40,012 nucleotides of DNA from Staphylococcus coagulans (GCF_002901995.1 NZ_PPQN01000009.1:1-40012); one strand, 5' to 3'; counted from the stretch's first letter, positions 17,490 through 25,782 are shown. The notes: a model not told the origin generated them from the sequence alone. Numbers and translations: made by a program.

Positions 17490-18620
17490 TTATACAAAGA
17501 TTGCAATTAAACCTTGGAAAAATCCAATAATTCCACCTAAAATGAAGCCTAGCAACATGATTAATTTAAGCTCTTTATTCGCAATTTCAAATATCAGCTG
17601 TTCAATATAGTCTAAATCAAAACGATTAATTTGCTCTTCAATAAGTCCTCGTATATTAACTTTTTTCATAATTTGAGACAAACGACGTGACAATGTATCT
17701 ATTATCATGTCTGTAATACGTTCTGCACCTTTTTCATGTAACATTTCAAATAATTCAGGCGCAAGTGTATTGAGTGGCTGATGTGCACGTTTTGTTATAT
17801 TTGCTTGTTTTAAGACATAGTCAGCCAATTGAATTTGAATCTGCTCCATTGCTTCCGGTTGAATGATTTCTTTTAAAGGTAACACCTTTATACGCTCATA
17901 CTCAATCTTCAATTGTTGTGCCAATATGTTTTTGGCTTTCGGATGATATGTTAATCGAATTAACTCTTTTTGTATTCGCTCAGCAATTGCTTCTTGTGTC
18001 ATAAACATTTGGAGTAAACCAACGATTTTCCCCTTCTCAACAAAAAATGTTTCTAACATATCAGTAATGTCGTGATAACCCTTTTCAGATTCAAGGTAAC
18101 CTCTAGCTTTCGTTAATAAAAATTCATCTAATGAGTCAACTTTTTTATCTAGTTGTTGCACAATCTTGTCTGGAAGCCATTGATTCATTCCTTGATTTTG
18201 ATGACTTAAATACTTTTCATTTAACGATTTATAAACGATACGTTTTAACTGTCTTTCTCCTGAAGAGACGATATCAATATCAAAGCGCTCAGCTAAACGT
18301 TGTAATGTCACATGATCCTGTTCCAAAAGGCGAATCTGATCTTTTACCGTTTGGTTCATTGTTTCTTTTATCTCAGGCGTGGCCAATTTCTCTTGGATCA
18401 ATGCCTCAGTTAATAAATGATCTTCTATCACTTGACCAATTTTTTCGGCAATTTCTCCTCTTCTTTTTGGGATTAAACCTGGTGTAAAAGGAATGCGTTT
18501 ACCAAAAATATAATATGCACGAAAAGGATGAAAAAGCATTTTAACTGCAATCATATTCGTTACGCCACCAATCACCGCACCTATGATTATCATAAATACA
18601 ACAACTAAAATCGGTTGCAT
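17490..18620 (-). CDS. yheB: DUF445-family membrane protein (YheB)
   Basis: A 376-residue protein of the DUF445/UPF0754 family. It has a hydrophobic N-terminal segment (ILVVVFMIIIGAVIGGVTN), the conserved short block MLFHPFRAYYIFGKRIPFTPGL cut here for length at its key residues FHPF and PFTPGLIPKRR, a long helical middle, and a C-terminal hydrophobic segment (LIMLLGFILGGIIGFFQGL). The function is unknown; in spore formers a relative is linked to spores, which does not apply here. The start at 18620 was preferred to the ATG two codons upstream because AGGAG is 8 bases from it and only 2 bases from the other. It precedes yheA by about 90 bases. Confidence 0.87.
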   Translation of the reverse strand: MQPILVVVFMIIIGAVIGGVTNMIAVKMLFHPFRAYYIFGKRIPFTPGLIPKRRGEIAEKIGQVIEDHLLTEALIQEKLATPEIKETMNQTVKDQIRLLEQDHVTLQRLAERFDIDIVSSGERQLKRIVYKSLNEKYLSHQNQGMNQWLPDKIVQQLDKKVDSLDEFLLTKARGYLESEKGYHDITDMLETFFVEKGKIVGLLQMFMTQEAIAERIQKELIRLTYHPKAKNILAQQLKIEYERIKVLPLKEIIQPEAMEQIQIQLADYVLKQANITKRAHQPLNTLAPELFEMLHEKGAERITDMIIDTLSRRLSQIMKKVNIRGLIEEQINRFDLDYIEQLIFEIANKELKLIMLLGFILGGIIGFFQGLIAIFV

Positions 18621-18804
18621 ATTCATCTCTCCTTAATTCATCATCCATTGTTTTTATTGAACGTTTAAAACTTTAAAATCTATAAAATATGAAATATAGC
18701 AGTCAAAGCTTTAACAGTTGCTATTATACACATAATCCTCAATCATTATAAGTTCAAACACTTTTTTAATGAGATGATAGTGACGCCTTTCAATACCTAT
18801 ATTG

Positions 18805-18856
18805 GATAAAAATAATTCCTTCAAAGCATGCCTATTCAGTCCATACTTTGAAGGAA
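18805..18856 (-). terminator. Terminator of the XRE regulator gene
   Basis: TTCCTTCAAAG (18816-18826) pairs perfectly with CTTTGAAGGAA (18846-18856). On the minus strand it is followed by TTATTTTTATCC. It lies about 47 bases past the stop of the regulator. Confidence 0.8.
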
Positions 18857-18902
18857 GATATTCAATGATGATTTATTCTATTATTATAATTTATTTTCAA
18901 TC

Positions 18903-19367
18903 TTATGCGCGAATAAGATCTTCTTTAACATTACGTTGGAAGTATGTCTCAGCTTCTCTCAATTTAGGCGTCGCAAAAACAGGTTGTTTATCTGTATCTA
19001 GTACGCGATAAAGTTCACTCACTTTATTAGATTGAAGGATGAAACCACCTTTAGTATCAATTGTATCCCAATAAATATCGCTAATTGTTGAATATTTTGG
19101 ATATGCAGCTTGGTTTCTTGAAATTGTTTGAACAATTTCTAATGGGTCACAACCGAAAGTACTATTTAAAACTTCTGAATCTCTAAATAATGCACAAATG
19201 GATACACATGTCGTCCAGTTAGGTAATACACGCTCTTTTTCAATTTGAACAAGTGTCTTTTTTGACAAGCCAATTGTTTGAGCCATTGTATCTTGTGTAT
19301 ACCCCGCTTCGATACGTACCATCTTAAATTTGGTTTGAATTAAATCAGTAAAACTTTGTCTATCCAT
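18903..19367 (-). CDS. XRE-type DNA-binding protein, SA1665-like
   Basis: A 154-residue regulator with an N-terminal Cro/CI helix-turn-helix (about residues 10-62: RIEAGYTQDTMAQTIGLSKKTLVQIEKE) and a C-terminal domain of unknown type. By position between yheB and airSR and by size it matches S. aureus SA1665, reported to bind the mec operator region and to lower beta-lactam resistance; orthology is my inference. The ATG at 19367 is the best internal start; GAGAGG lies 13 bases upstream, a rather long spacing. The open frame continues 26 codons further up without a ribosome site. Confidence 0.8.
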   Translation of the reverse strand: MDRQSFTDLIQTKFKMVRIEAGYTQDTMAQTIGLSKKTLVQIEKERVLPNWTTCVSICALFRDSEVLNSTFGCDPLEIVQTISRNQAAYPKYSTISDIYWDTIDTKGGFILQSNKVSELYRVLDTDKQPVFATPKLREAETYFQRNVKEDLIRA

Positions 19368-19925
19368 ATTTATATTACTACCTCTCTTAAATAAAAATTT
19401 ATCCGCACACAAGCATTGCAATTCTACACAATTCTTGAAACACAAATTACATATTAATACAAAATAAGATAAATGAAAAGCATCTTTTTAGAAAACATTG
19501 AAAGTCATAAAAATGACATAATTAACGCAAATCGCAATTATATTTTAACTTAATAACATTTATTTCAGGTAAAATGAATACATTGATATCTATACTGTTT
19601 AGTGCGACACACACTTGCGTAACTTGTTTCTTGTATGCTACTGGAAATGCATTCTTTCTATTAATTTATTTTGTACTGCTATGGATTGAGACTTAATGAT
19701 GCTCAATACCTATGTATCTTTGCTACCTTGATTTAACATACAATGTCAGCCGTTTTATTTCTCTAACTCTGCTTATCTTATGTCGAAAATATGTGTTTAA
19801 GAATTTTATTATAACACAGATTAATAGTGTTACGAACTCAAATAAATAATGCTTTTGTGTTTAAATCAACTTACAATAAATCACTTTTTTTATGCATGAA
19901 TCATGTTTGGTCTAGTTTTTCGACT
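19368..19925. other. AT-rich intergenic stretch, no gene recognised
   Basis: I see no reading frame with a ribosome site and no strong hairpin with a U tract in this 558-base gap. The part nearest the regulator must hold its promoter, but I could not pick one convincing pair of hexamers. Confidence 0.5.
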
Positions 19926-20132
19926 TTATGGTTTATCTTTTTTAATCCATTTATGAAACAATGAATGAAATACAATCGAAAGGCCTATACTAAAAAATAT
20001 AATAATGATAATGTTTACGATAAGTTGCCAAAGATGGTCACTAGGTAAATACGAAAACAGAAAAAACATAGGAATAACAAAAATAAAATCTAACCAACCT
20101 AATTCTTTTAAAGCTTCGTCTAAATGATTCAA
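19926..20132 (-). CDS. Small two-pass membrane protein of unknown function
   Basis: A 68-residue protein with two hydrophobic segments (WLDFIFVIPMFFLFSYL and LIVNIIIIIFFSIGLSIVF) and a basic tail (HKWIKKDKP). I do not recognise a family. The start is taken as the TTG at 20132, because AGGAAGG lies 8 bases upstream of it; that site overlaps the ATG six codons earlier (20150), which itself has no ribosome site. It is isolated, flanked by long gaps, in a region that has probably changed often. Confidence 0.5.
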   Translation of the reverse strand: MNHLDEALKELGWLDFIFVIPMFFLFSYLPSDHLWQLIVNIIIIIFFSIGLSIVFHSLFHKWIKKDKP

Positions 20133-20179
20133 AATATTTACCTTCCTCATGAAATATTTGTACAGTCAAAACACTCATA

Positions 20180-20267
20180 TTAAATTGAATAAAACTCATT
20201 AACAGCACGAAGTCCAGCTTTATCTCTGTACATATCCATTTTCTATCAATTCAAGCACACTAATCAT
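20180..20267 (-). pseudogene. Short frame-disrupted reading frame, possible gene remnant
   Basis: On the minus strand an ATG at 20267 opens MISVLELIENG and stops after 15 codons at 20220; a second frame entered by a one-base shift continues DMYRDKAGLRAVNEFYSI to a stop at 20180. The joined sequence reads like a protein end, but no family is recognised and no ribosome site is visible. This is a weak call. Confidence 0.2.
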
Positions 20268-20404
20268 TAATACTCATTTTCTACTTTTTGTAGTAAAGTT
20301 ATAATTCTTATGCAAACATATATTAACTTTGATTTCATTTAAACAAAAATTTTGGATTATTCAGGAATTTAACTGTTTTCAATTGATTATACATATTATA
20401 TCAT

Positions 20405-20640
20405 ATGTTAAAAGTGAGAGAATACTATAAAAAATTGATAATACTGGTGAGTTTTGAAACTTTCCCCCATATTTTTCTTCAATCTTTTCTTTTGCATGTG
20501 GGTTTTATGTTCTCAAAATCTCTCAAACTGGCTTAGTTTTTGCAACTAACTTAGCTATATTAGTGATAATTACAACAATATTGGCATCACTTGAAATAAA
20601 ATTGACTGTATCAGTACTTCTGTTATATCTTCTTTTTTAA
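20405..20640 (+). pseudogene. Frameshifted small membrane protein gene
   Basis: An ATG at 20405 opens MLKVREYYKKLIILVSFET and then breaks at a run of five C (20464-20468). Shifting frame there gives PPYFSSIFSFACGFYVL followed by two strongly hydrophobic stretches (GLVFATNLAILVIITTIL and TVSVLLLYLLF) up to a stop at 20640. The joined product would be about 78 residues with two membrane segments. A hairpin terminator follows at 20657. One C is missing relative to an intact frame, which could be real decay or a sequence error. No family is recognised. Confidence 0.4.
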
Positions 20641-20656
20641 AGTTCAGATAGAATCT

Positions 20657-20685
20657 CATTAAAGATACAAAACTTTAATGATTTT
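20657..20685 (+). terminator. Small terminator after the frameshifted gene
   Basis: CATTAAAG (20657-20664) pairs perfectly with CTTTAATG (20673-20680) and is followed by ATTTTG. The rest of the gap to 20838 holds nothing clear. Confidence 0.45.
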
Positions 20686-20838
20686 GTCCCTCAAGTTTTC
20701 ATTCGTCCATTCTTAGTATCTTCAATTTTTAATACAATAAAGAAATGTTAGGCACTTATTATTTTAGTTCGTGCATTGCCGAATCTATTAAGGTTTTAGC
20801 ACACAAAATCATAAATACTACTAAAAAAGAGGTGAAAA

Positions 20839-21276
20839 ATGAATTCTAAAGTTATCATTTTAAAAGACGATGCTTATGAAGAAAGTAACGTATCTATAAC
20901 ATTTACATTAAAAAACATACGCATGGATGAAGGACTCAAAATTTATTACTTTGAGGTCATGACCCAGTTTGAAAATCAACAAATCGAAACAGAATTAGCC
21001 ATTTTCAATGATGAAATTCAACATTTGAAAGACCTTGAATTTACACCACCTATAACTAAGCTCTATTTCTTAGAGCCCGATATTTCATTGACAGTCATAG
21101 AAGTTGAAAAGGACGAATTTTGTGTATACGTCAACTTAGATTCAGGTGTAAGAATGCATAATATTGCGACTGAATCAGGCATATCCGTAAGGCTCAATTT
21201 AGCGCAATCATCATTTAAGCAGTTCATCAATGAAATAGCATCAATCGAATCACACACATCATATTTGAATGGTTAG
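20839..21276 (+). CDS. Hypothetical cytosolic protein, possible orphan immunity protein
   Basis: A 145-residue acidic protein without membrane segments or signal peptide. It looks like an all-beta first part (alternating hydrophobic residues in SNVSITFTLKNIR, LKIYYFEVMTQF, ITKLYFLEPDISLTVIEV, FCVYVNLDSG) ending in an amphipathic helix (SSFKQFINEIASIES). The layout recalls WapI-family immunity proteins of contact-dependent toxin systems, but I cannot confirm this by eye and no toxin gene is beside it. GAGGTG precedes the ATG by 4-5 bases. It has its own terminator at 21428. The function is unknown. Confidence 0.6.
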   Translation: MNSKVIILKDDAYEESNVSITFTLKNIRMDEGLKIYYFEVMTQFENQQIETELAIFNDEIQHLKDLEFTPPITKLYFLEPDISLTVIEVEKDEFCVYVNLDSGVRMHNIATESGISVRLNLAQSSFKQFINEIASIESHTSYLNG

Positions 21277-21427
21277 TCTTAGCTCATTTGGTCACGCACG
21301 CAAGTAATATATTTCTTTCAATATCATCTCTATTTGTTACGCTTTAATCCTGTTTACCAGCTTTGCTTATCGCTAAAAATTGGGACATTTAAAAACAGTG
21401 TATATCATAATGCTCTATTATAAAAGC

Positions 21428-21460
21428 AACGGTTAGTGCTTTTTCACTAACCGTTTTGAT
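21428..21460 (+). terminator. Terminator of the 145-residue hypothetical gene
   Basis: A perfect 11-bp stem (AACGGTTAGTG, 21428-21438, with 21445-21455) is followed by TTGAT; the minus-strand side also has a short T run. The rest of the 21277-21707 gap holds the CDF promoter region and no other gene. Confidence 0.65.
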
Positions 21461-21640
21461 AGAACACCCTAACTTTTTCATTGTACTAATGCAACAATAA
21501 TCTTGACTGTAAGCCCTTTAAATTTCATGATAGCCATCACCCTTATTACTTTTTACAATATTATAATCTGAAAATTGGCAATATAGCAATCATTTTTAAA
21601 TGACTAGATTTATCATGCTATTCATAGGATAATAGAAACA

Positions 21641-21670
21641 TTGAGAATGATTTTTATTTTGATTCAATAT
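21641..21670 (+). promoter_or_regulatory. Promoter region of the CDF exporter with a Fur-like site
   Basis: TTGAGA (21641-21646) is a fair -35, with a weak -10 around 21664-21670 (TCAATAT). Overlapping the -35, bases 21642-21656 (TGAGAATGATTTTTA) match 11 of 14 positions of the Fur 7-1-7 core TGATAAT-N-ATTATCA. A PerR-type core fits slightly less well (10 of 14). This suggests metal-responsive control of the exporter. Confidence 0.4.
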
Positions 21671-21707
21671 TAATTCATTGATGTCAATTTTAATAGAGGT
21701 GTTATTG

Positions 21708-22577
21708 TTGCAAGTAGAAAACAGGATTTCCCAAGCAAAAAAAGGCGCAACCTTAAGCATCGTCACATATACTATATTAACTTTATTAAAAGTCACATAC
21801 GGTTGGCTCGCAGATAGTCGCGGTTTAACAGCGGATGGGATAAATAACGCAACAGATGTCATTAGTTCAATTGCCATCCTTATCGCTCTACATATATCTA
21901 TGAAACCAGTAGATAAAAACCATCCTTATGGGCATTATCGCTCAGAATTTATCGCTTCTTTAATCGCATCCTTTATTATGTTTGCTGTGAGTATTCAAGT
22001 GATTATTACTGGTGTAAAACATTTTTATCAAGGTCAATTTCATCAGCCGAGTCAATCAGCTTTGATTGTAGGTGTAATTTCAAGTTTTCTTATGTTTGCT
22101 GTTTTCCTCTATAATCGTAACTTAGCAAAAAAAGTCAAAAGCAATGCCCTTAAAGCAGCGAGTTATGATAATTTATCAGATGCTTTAGTTTCAATAGGGA
22201 CTGTTATAGGGATTCTAGGTGTCTATATAGGAATTCCCATGTTAGATACGCTGGCTGCAATCGTTATTGGATTATTAATCATGAAGACAAGTATCGACAT
22301 TTTTAAAGAAACAGCCATAACCTTAACAGACGGGTACGACGTCGATGAACTCGAGCATATCGAGCAAATCATTTCGTCTATCCCTGGAATTAAAGAAATT
22401 AGAGATATTAAAGCTCGTAGTCACGGAGTGATGTCATTCATTGATGTGACCATTGCCGTGGAACCCGAACTAAATGTCATTGAAAGTCATCAAATATCAG
22501 ATCATATTGAAACTAAGTTACAACAACAATTAGGCGAAGTCGAAACAATTGTGCATATTGAGCCGTATTTGCACTAA
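21708..22577 (+). CDS. Cation diffusion facilitator, probable Mn/Fe-type metal exporter
   Basis: A 289-residue CDF transporter with six expected membrane segments and a cytoplasmic C-terminal domain (from about residue 205). The transport-site motif DGINNATDVISS in helix 2 and the second site ASYDNLSDALVS in helix 5 are visible, along with the loop motif HPYGHYRSE. The D-x-x-x-D pattern without the His of zinc exporters points to the manganese/iron branch (MneP- or MntE-like). The C-terminal part ends in VETIVHIEPYLH, typical of the dimer domain. The start is taken as the TTG at 21708, 6 bases after GAGGTG; other in-frame starts fit the ribosome site less well. It converges on airR. Confidence 0.88.
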   Translation: MQVENRISQAKKGATLSIVTYTILTLLKVTYGWLADSRGLTADGINNATDVISSIAILIALHISMKPVDKNHPYGHYRSEFIASLIASFIMFAVSIQVIITGVKHFYQGQFHQPSQSALIVGVISSFLMFAVFLYNRNLAKKVKSNALKAASYDNLSDALVSIGTVIGILGVYIGIPMLDTLAAIVIGLLIMKTSIDIFKETAITLTDGYDVDELEHIEQIISSIPGIKEIRDIKARSHGVMSFIDVTIAVEPELNVIESHQISDHIETKLQQQLGEVETIVHIEPYLH

Positions 22578-22606
22578 ATATATCAGATTTAAATCTATAC
22601 ATTAAA

Positions 22607-22670
22607 TAACGTCACAATATATGTACCAAAAGACAATTTTTGGAATGCATACATTGTGACGTTAATTTTG
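22607..22670. terminator. Long bidirectional hairpin between the CDF gene and airR
   Basis: TAACGTCACAAT (near 22606-22618) pairs with ATTGTGACGTTA (near 22653-22664). The stem continues through a few mismatches to an inner CCAAAA/TTTTGG hairpin, giving nearly 58 bases of foldback. ATTTTG follows on the plus side. It is placed to stop both converging transcripts. Confidence 0.65.
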
Positions 22671-22742
22671 TGAAAAAATAGTCGCTATGACCATCGATTA
22701 ACACAAAAATATAGTTATTTCTTCAAATTTTACTCAATCGGT

Positions 22743-23369
22743 TTAAATGAGGTTGTTTTCCATAGCATAAATGGCTGCTTGCGTGCGGTCATTGACTTGT
22801 AATTTAGAAAAAATATGACTGACATGTGTTTTAATCGTTTTTTCAGATACAAATAATGTCTCAGCAATTTCTTTATTCGTCTTACCTTTAGCCATTTCTT
22901 TTAAAACTTCCGTTTCTCGTTTCGATAATTTATTAAGGATATGAGGCTTTGTGATAACAACATCCATCACTTGTTGTGCATCTTCATGAATCACTTTCTC
23001 ACCATTTAAAACACGTGTAATTGACGTCATTAATGCTTCGGGTTCAACATCCTTCATTTCATATCCATCAGCGCCAACACGCATTGCAGACATAACATGC
23101 TCTTCATCAACATAACTCGTTAAAACCAAAATCTTAATGCGCGGAAACCCTTCTTTAATATGTTGTATTAACGTAATCCCATTCATCTCAGGCATGACTA
23201 AATCAACTAACACCAGATCGGGCTCAATTTGTTTTTCATTTAATGCATCCAATAATGATTGACCATTTCCAAAACTACCGGTCACTTCTATTTCATTTTG
23301 TGTTGATAGTAAAAATTCTAAGCCTTGACGCACAATAAAATGGTCATCAACTAATGCAATTTTAGGCAT
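22743..23369 (-). CDS. airR: Response regulator AirR (YhcR), NarL/LuxR type
   Basis: A 208-residue response regulator. The receiver domain has the acidic pair D8-D9, the phosphorylation site Asp56 (LVLVDLVMPEMNG) and the conserved Thr and Lys regions (LTSYVDEEHV, GYEMKDVEPEA). The C-terminal LuxR-type helix-turn-helix is clear (about residues 143-205: LSKRETEVLKEMAKGKTNKEIAETLFVSEK cut at its core). In S. aureus AirSR controls genes for nitrate/nitrite respiration, cell wall and virulence in response to oxygen. It follows airS by 20 bases with GGGAGG before the ATG. Confidence 0.93.
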   Translation of the reverse strand: MPKIALVDDHFIVRQGLEFLLSTQNEIEVTGSFGNGQSLLDALNEKQIEPDLVLVDLVMPEMNGITLIQHIKEGFPRIKILVLTSYVDEEHVMSAMRVGADGYEMKDVEPEALMTSITRVLNGEKVIHEDAQQVMDVVITKPHILNKLSKRETEVLKEMAKGKTNKEIAETLFVSEKTIKTHVSHIFSKLQVNDRTQAAIYAMENNLI

Positions 23370-23389
23370 AAAAAAGCCTCCCTTTGATG

Positions 23390-24493
23390 TTAAAGTGGTA
23401 TCTTAATTTTAATCGATGTCCCTTGACGACTGTCAATATGCATCGTTCCTTTTATCATTTTAATACGTTGCCTCATATTCGATAATCCGTGCTTATCGTA
23501 AACATCGATACGCGCAACGTCAAACCCCTTTCCTTCGTCCGAAATATCAACGGTTAGCATATCATCAGATTGATTAAGGACTACCGTAATTTTTGATGTA
23601 TTGGCGTGCTTTTTTGTATTATTCATTGCTTCTTGAATGACGCGATAAATATGTGTCTCAATTTTGTTTTCTAAGTCAATCAAACCATGAACAGTAATGT
23701 CGATTTCTAAATCGATTAGTTTCGCATAATTTTTAAGTGCGTGGACAATCCCTTGCTCTAACCCCACTGGTTTTAATTGCCAAATTAAAGCTCTCATCTC
23801 ATTAACCGCATTTTGACTTGTCTGTTCAATTTGGGCAAAAGCACGTTGAGATGTTTCTTCTTCAGACATTTGCCCTGCTGCATGTGCAGTTAATTTTAAA
23901 GAAAACAACATTTGATTCACTGAGTCATGTAAATCTCGAGCCAATCGATTACGTTCATTAATACGCGCGGCCTCTTTTTCTTGGTTATTCAAGTCAATTC
24001 TTTTAATCGCTGAACCAATTTGAAAAGCGACTGATTCTAAAAGTTCTAGATCTTCATCACTGTAATGTGTTGTAAAAGGTGTCGCAACATTTAATAAACC
24101 AAATTGCTCATTGCCTGACCTTAACGGAACTGTCGCGTGATGCGTTATATTATCCGTTTCTGTACTAAATTCACGACTGGCTAAGTTAATACGAGAACAG
24201 TTAATAATGTTAGAGGCTTTCGTCAATTTTTGATTATGATAAGATTGAACACACCAGCATGAACCTTCTGTCATATATTTACAATGATGATGCGTAAGTG
24301 CTGGTGGTAGCGAGCGTTGTGCTTCTAATGTATGATAACCTCCCGTATCAATAAAAAATATCCATCCCGTTGTGAAATCACTCCCCTTTACCAAATAATC
24401 TAAAGCGCCATCAAGCATCGATTGTAATTCTGTCTCTTCATTGAGAAATTCAGCGATTTCTTTTAATAACGCTAATCGAGTTGGTTTTTCCAC
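23390..24493 (-). CDS. airS: Oxygen/redox-sensing histidine kinase AirS (YhcS)
   Basis: A 367-residue soluble sensor kinase: an N-terminal GAF domain (about residues 10-165), a HisKA_3 dimerisation helix with the phospho-acceptor His189 (NRLARDLHDSVNQ) and a C-terminal HATPase (IQEAMNNTKKHA, DEGKGFDV, HGLSNMRQRI). No membrane segment is present. Four cysteines in the GAF domain (Cys71, Cys79, Cys81, Cys99) fit the ligands of the [2Fe-2S] cluster described for S. aureus AirS. The start is taken as the GTG at 24493, 8 bases after AGAGAGGTG; a GTG three codons earlier is too close to that site. Confidence 0.93.
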   Translation of the reverse strand: MEKPTRLALLKEIAEFLNEETELQSMLDGALDYLVKGSDFTTGWIFFIDTGGYHTLEAQRSLPPALTHHHCKYMTEGSCWCVQSYHNQKLTKASNIINCSRINLASREFSTETDNITHHATVPLRSGNEQFGLLNVATPFTTHYSDEDLELLESVAFQIGSAIKRIDLNNQEKEAARINERNRLARDLHDSVNQMLFSLKLTAHAAGQMSEEETSQRAFAQIEQTSQNAVNEMRALIWQLKPVGLEQGIVHALKNYAKLIDLEIDITVHGLIDLENKIETHIYRVIQEAMNNTKKHANTSKITVVLNQSDDMLTVDISDEGKGFDVARIDVYDKHGLSNMRQRIKMIKGTMHIDSRQGTSIKIKIPL

Positions 24494-24644
24494 TTCGTAC
24501 ACACCTCTCTTCCACTTTTTAAAATTTAAAATATAAGAGCAAAAAATATGTATTTAGTTTTATTATACACATACCGCTTTCCCTTTAAAAACCATCAACA
24601 CTATACTGATTTATGGTATGATAGAAACAATTAAGGAGGATACT

Positions 24645-25472
24645 ATGAAATTTTCAGTTGCTGAATCGTTTGATCAAATGTCTATCCGAGACATTTTTAA
24701 ATCATTAAAACTACCTAAAAAAGAACTCCATTTGTTGAATATGTCTAAAGCCATTACTGTTAATGGTCAACCCGCACAATTTCAGCAAACCGTTTCATCG
24801 GGAGATGTCGTCTCAATCCCAGACGAGCCTGTGAAGAGTCAATATTTACCTAGTTATCGCTATGCACAAATTGTTTACGAAGATGAATATTTAGCGATTG
24901 TATATAAACCTAAAGGTGTGAAAACACATCCCAATGACTTGAAAGAAAGTAACACCTTGATGAATCATATCATCTATACTTTAAATTGTGACTACGTAGA
25001 ACCTATTCATCGGCTTGACCAAGAAACAGTGGGGCTATTAATCGTTGCTAAACATCCAATTGTTAAAAAGATACTCGACCGTATGTTAGAAGATAATACA
25101 ATTCACCGCATTTATAAAGCCCAAGTAAAGGCTTTATTACCAATTAAACCACAAACTATTGATATGCCGATTGGAAAAGACAAATTCCATCCGAATAAAA
25201 GACGTATTTCGAATACAGGTCAACGTGCAGTCACACATATTCTAGAATCAAAAATGATCAAAGAAGGTGTATGTGAAGTCAAACTTAAACTCGATACTGG
25301 TCGTACGCATCAAATTCGTGTTCACCTTGCTGAAATAGGTCATCCTGTTTTAGGAGATCCGTTGTACAGCGATTCTAAGTTAAGACAATTACAATTAGAA
25401 AGTTATCAAATTGAATTCCAACACCCACTTACTCAACAACTCATCTCTGTCACAACGGATGATATTAAATAA
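24645..25472 (+). CDS. RluA-family rRNA/tRNA pseudouridine synthase
   Basis: A 275-residue pseudouridine synthase. An S4-like RNA-binding N-terminus (IRDIFKSLKLPKKELHLL, ITVNGQPAQFQQ) is followed by the catalytic domain with motif HRLDQETVGLLIVAK, whose Asp is the nucleophile, then TGRTHQIRVHLAEIGHPVLGDPLY near the C-terminus, here noted by its key residues GRTHQIR and GDPLY. The exact uridine target is not predictable between the several RluA paralogues of Firmicutes. The ATG at 24645 follows AAGGAGG by 6 bases. It is divergent from airSR and has a terminator behind it. Confidence 0.9.
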   Translation: MKFSVAESFDQMSIRDIFKSLKLPKKELHLLNMSKAITVNGQPAQFQQTVSSGDVVSIPDEPVKSQYLPSYRYAQIVYEDEYLAIVYKPKGVKTHPNDLKESNTLMNHIIYTLNCDYVEPIHRLDQETVGLLIVAKHPIVKKILDRMLEDNTIHRIYKAQVKALLPIKPQTIDMPIGKDKFHPNKRRISNTGQRAVTHILESKMIKEGVCEVKLKLDTGRTHQIRVHLAEIGHPVLGDPLYSDSKLRQLQLESYQIEFQHPLTQQLISVTTDDIK

Positions 25473-25530
25473 CGCTCAATTTTATAACATAAACATTAAA
25501 AGACTGGAACATCAATCCTAAAAACAAATT

Positions 25531-25580
25531 GCGCTAAGATGAATTTCACTAAAAATCACCTTAGCGCTTTATTTTGATGA
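25531..25580 (+). terminator. Terminator of the pseudouridine synthase gene
   Basis: GCGCTAAG (25531-25538) pairs with CTTAGCGC (25561 region, 25560-25567), with further partial pairing inside, and TTTATTTTG follows. Confidence 0.75.
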
Positions 25581-25782
25581 TAAAAGCTTGTATGAAATGA
25601 TTTCCCTATCCAATGGTACAGCACCAGCCTGTAATCTTTATCTCGTTATGTACGCTCATGCGCCTCGTTATCAATATTTCTGGTACGATGATTAAAAACA
25701 TCTATTTTGATTCTTAGTAGCGATTTATCGAAACGTGTGGGTATCGAAGATTTTATGTCCTAGCTTCTTTGCACATTGTAAA
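25581..25782. other. Gap between two terminators, no gene seen
   Basis: About 200 bases between the pseudouridine synthase terminator and the ppk terminator. I see no reading frame with a ribosome site and no RNA fold that I recognise. Confidence 0.5.

Noticed and set aside
25738..25743. GGGTAT as a SigB -10 between the pseudouridine synthase and ppk genes
   Set aside because: No GTTTAA-like -35 at 12-15 bases, and no gene starts downstream on that strand.
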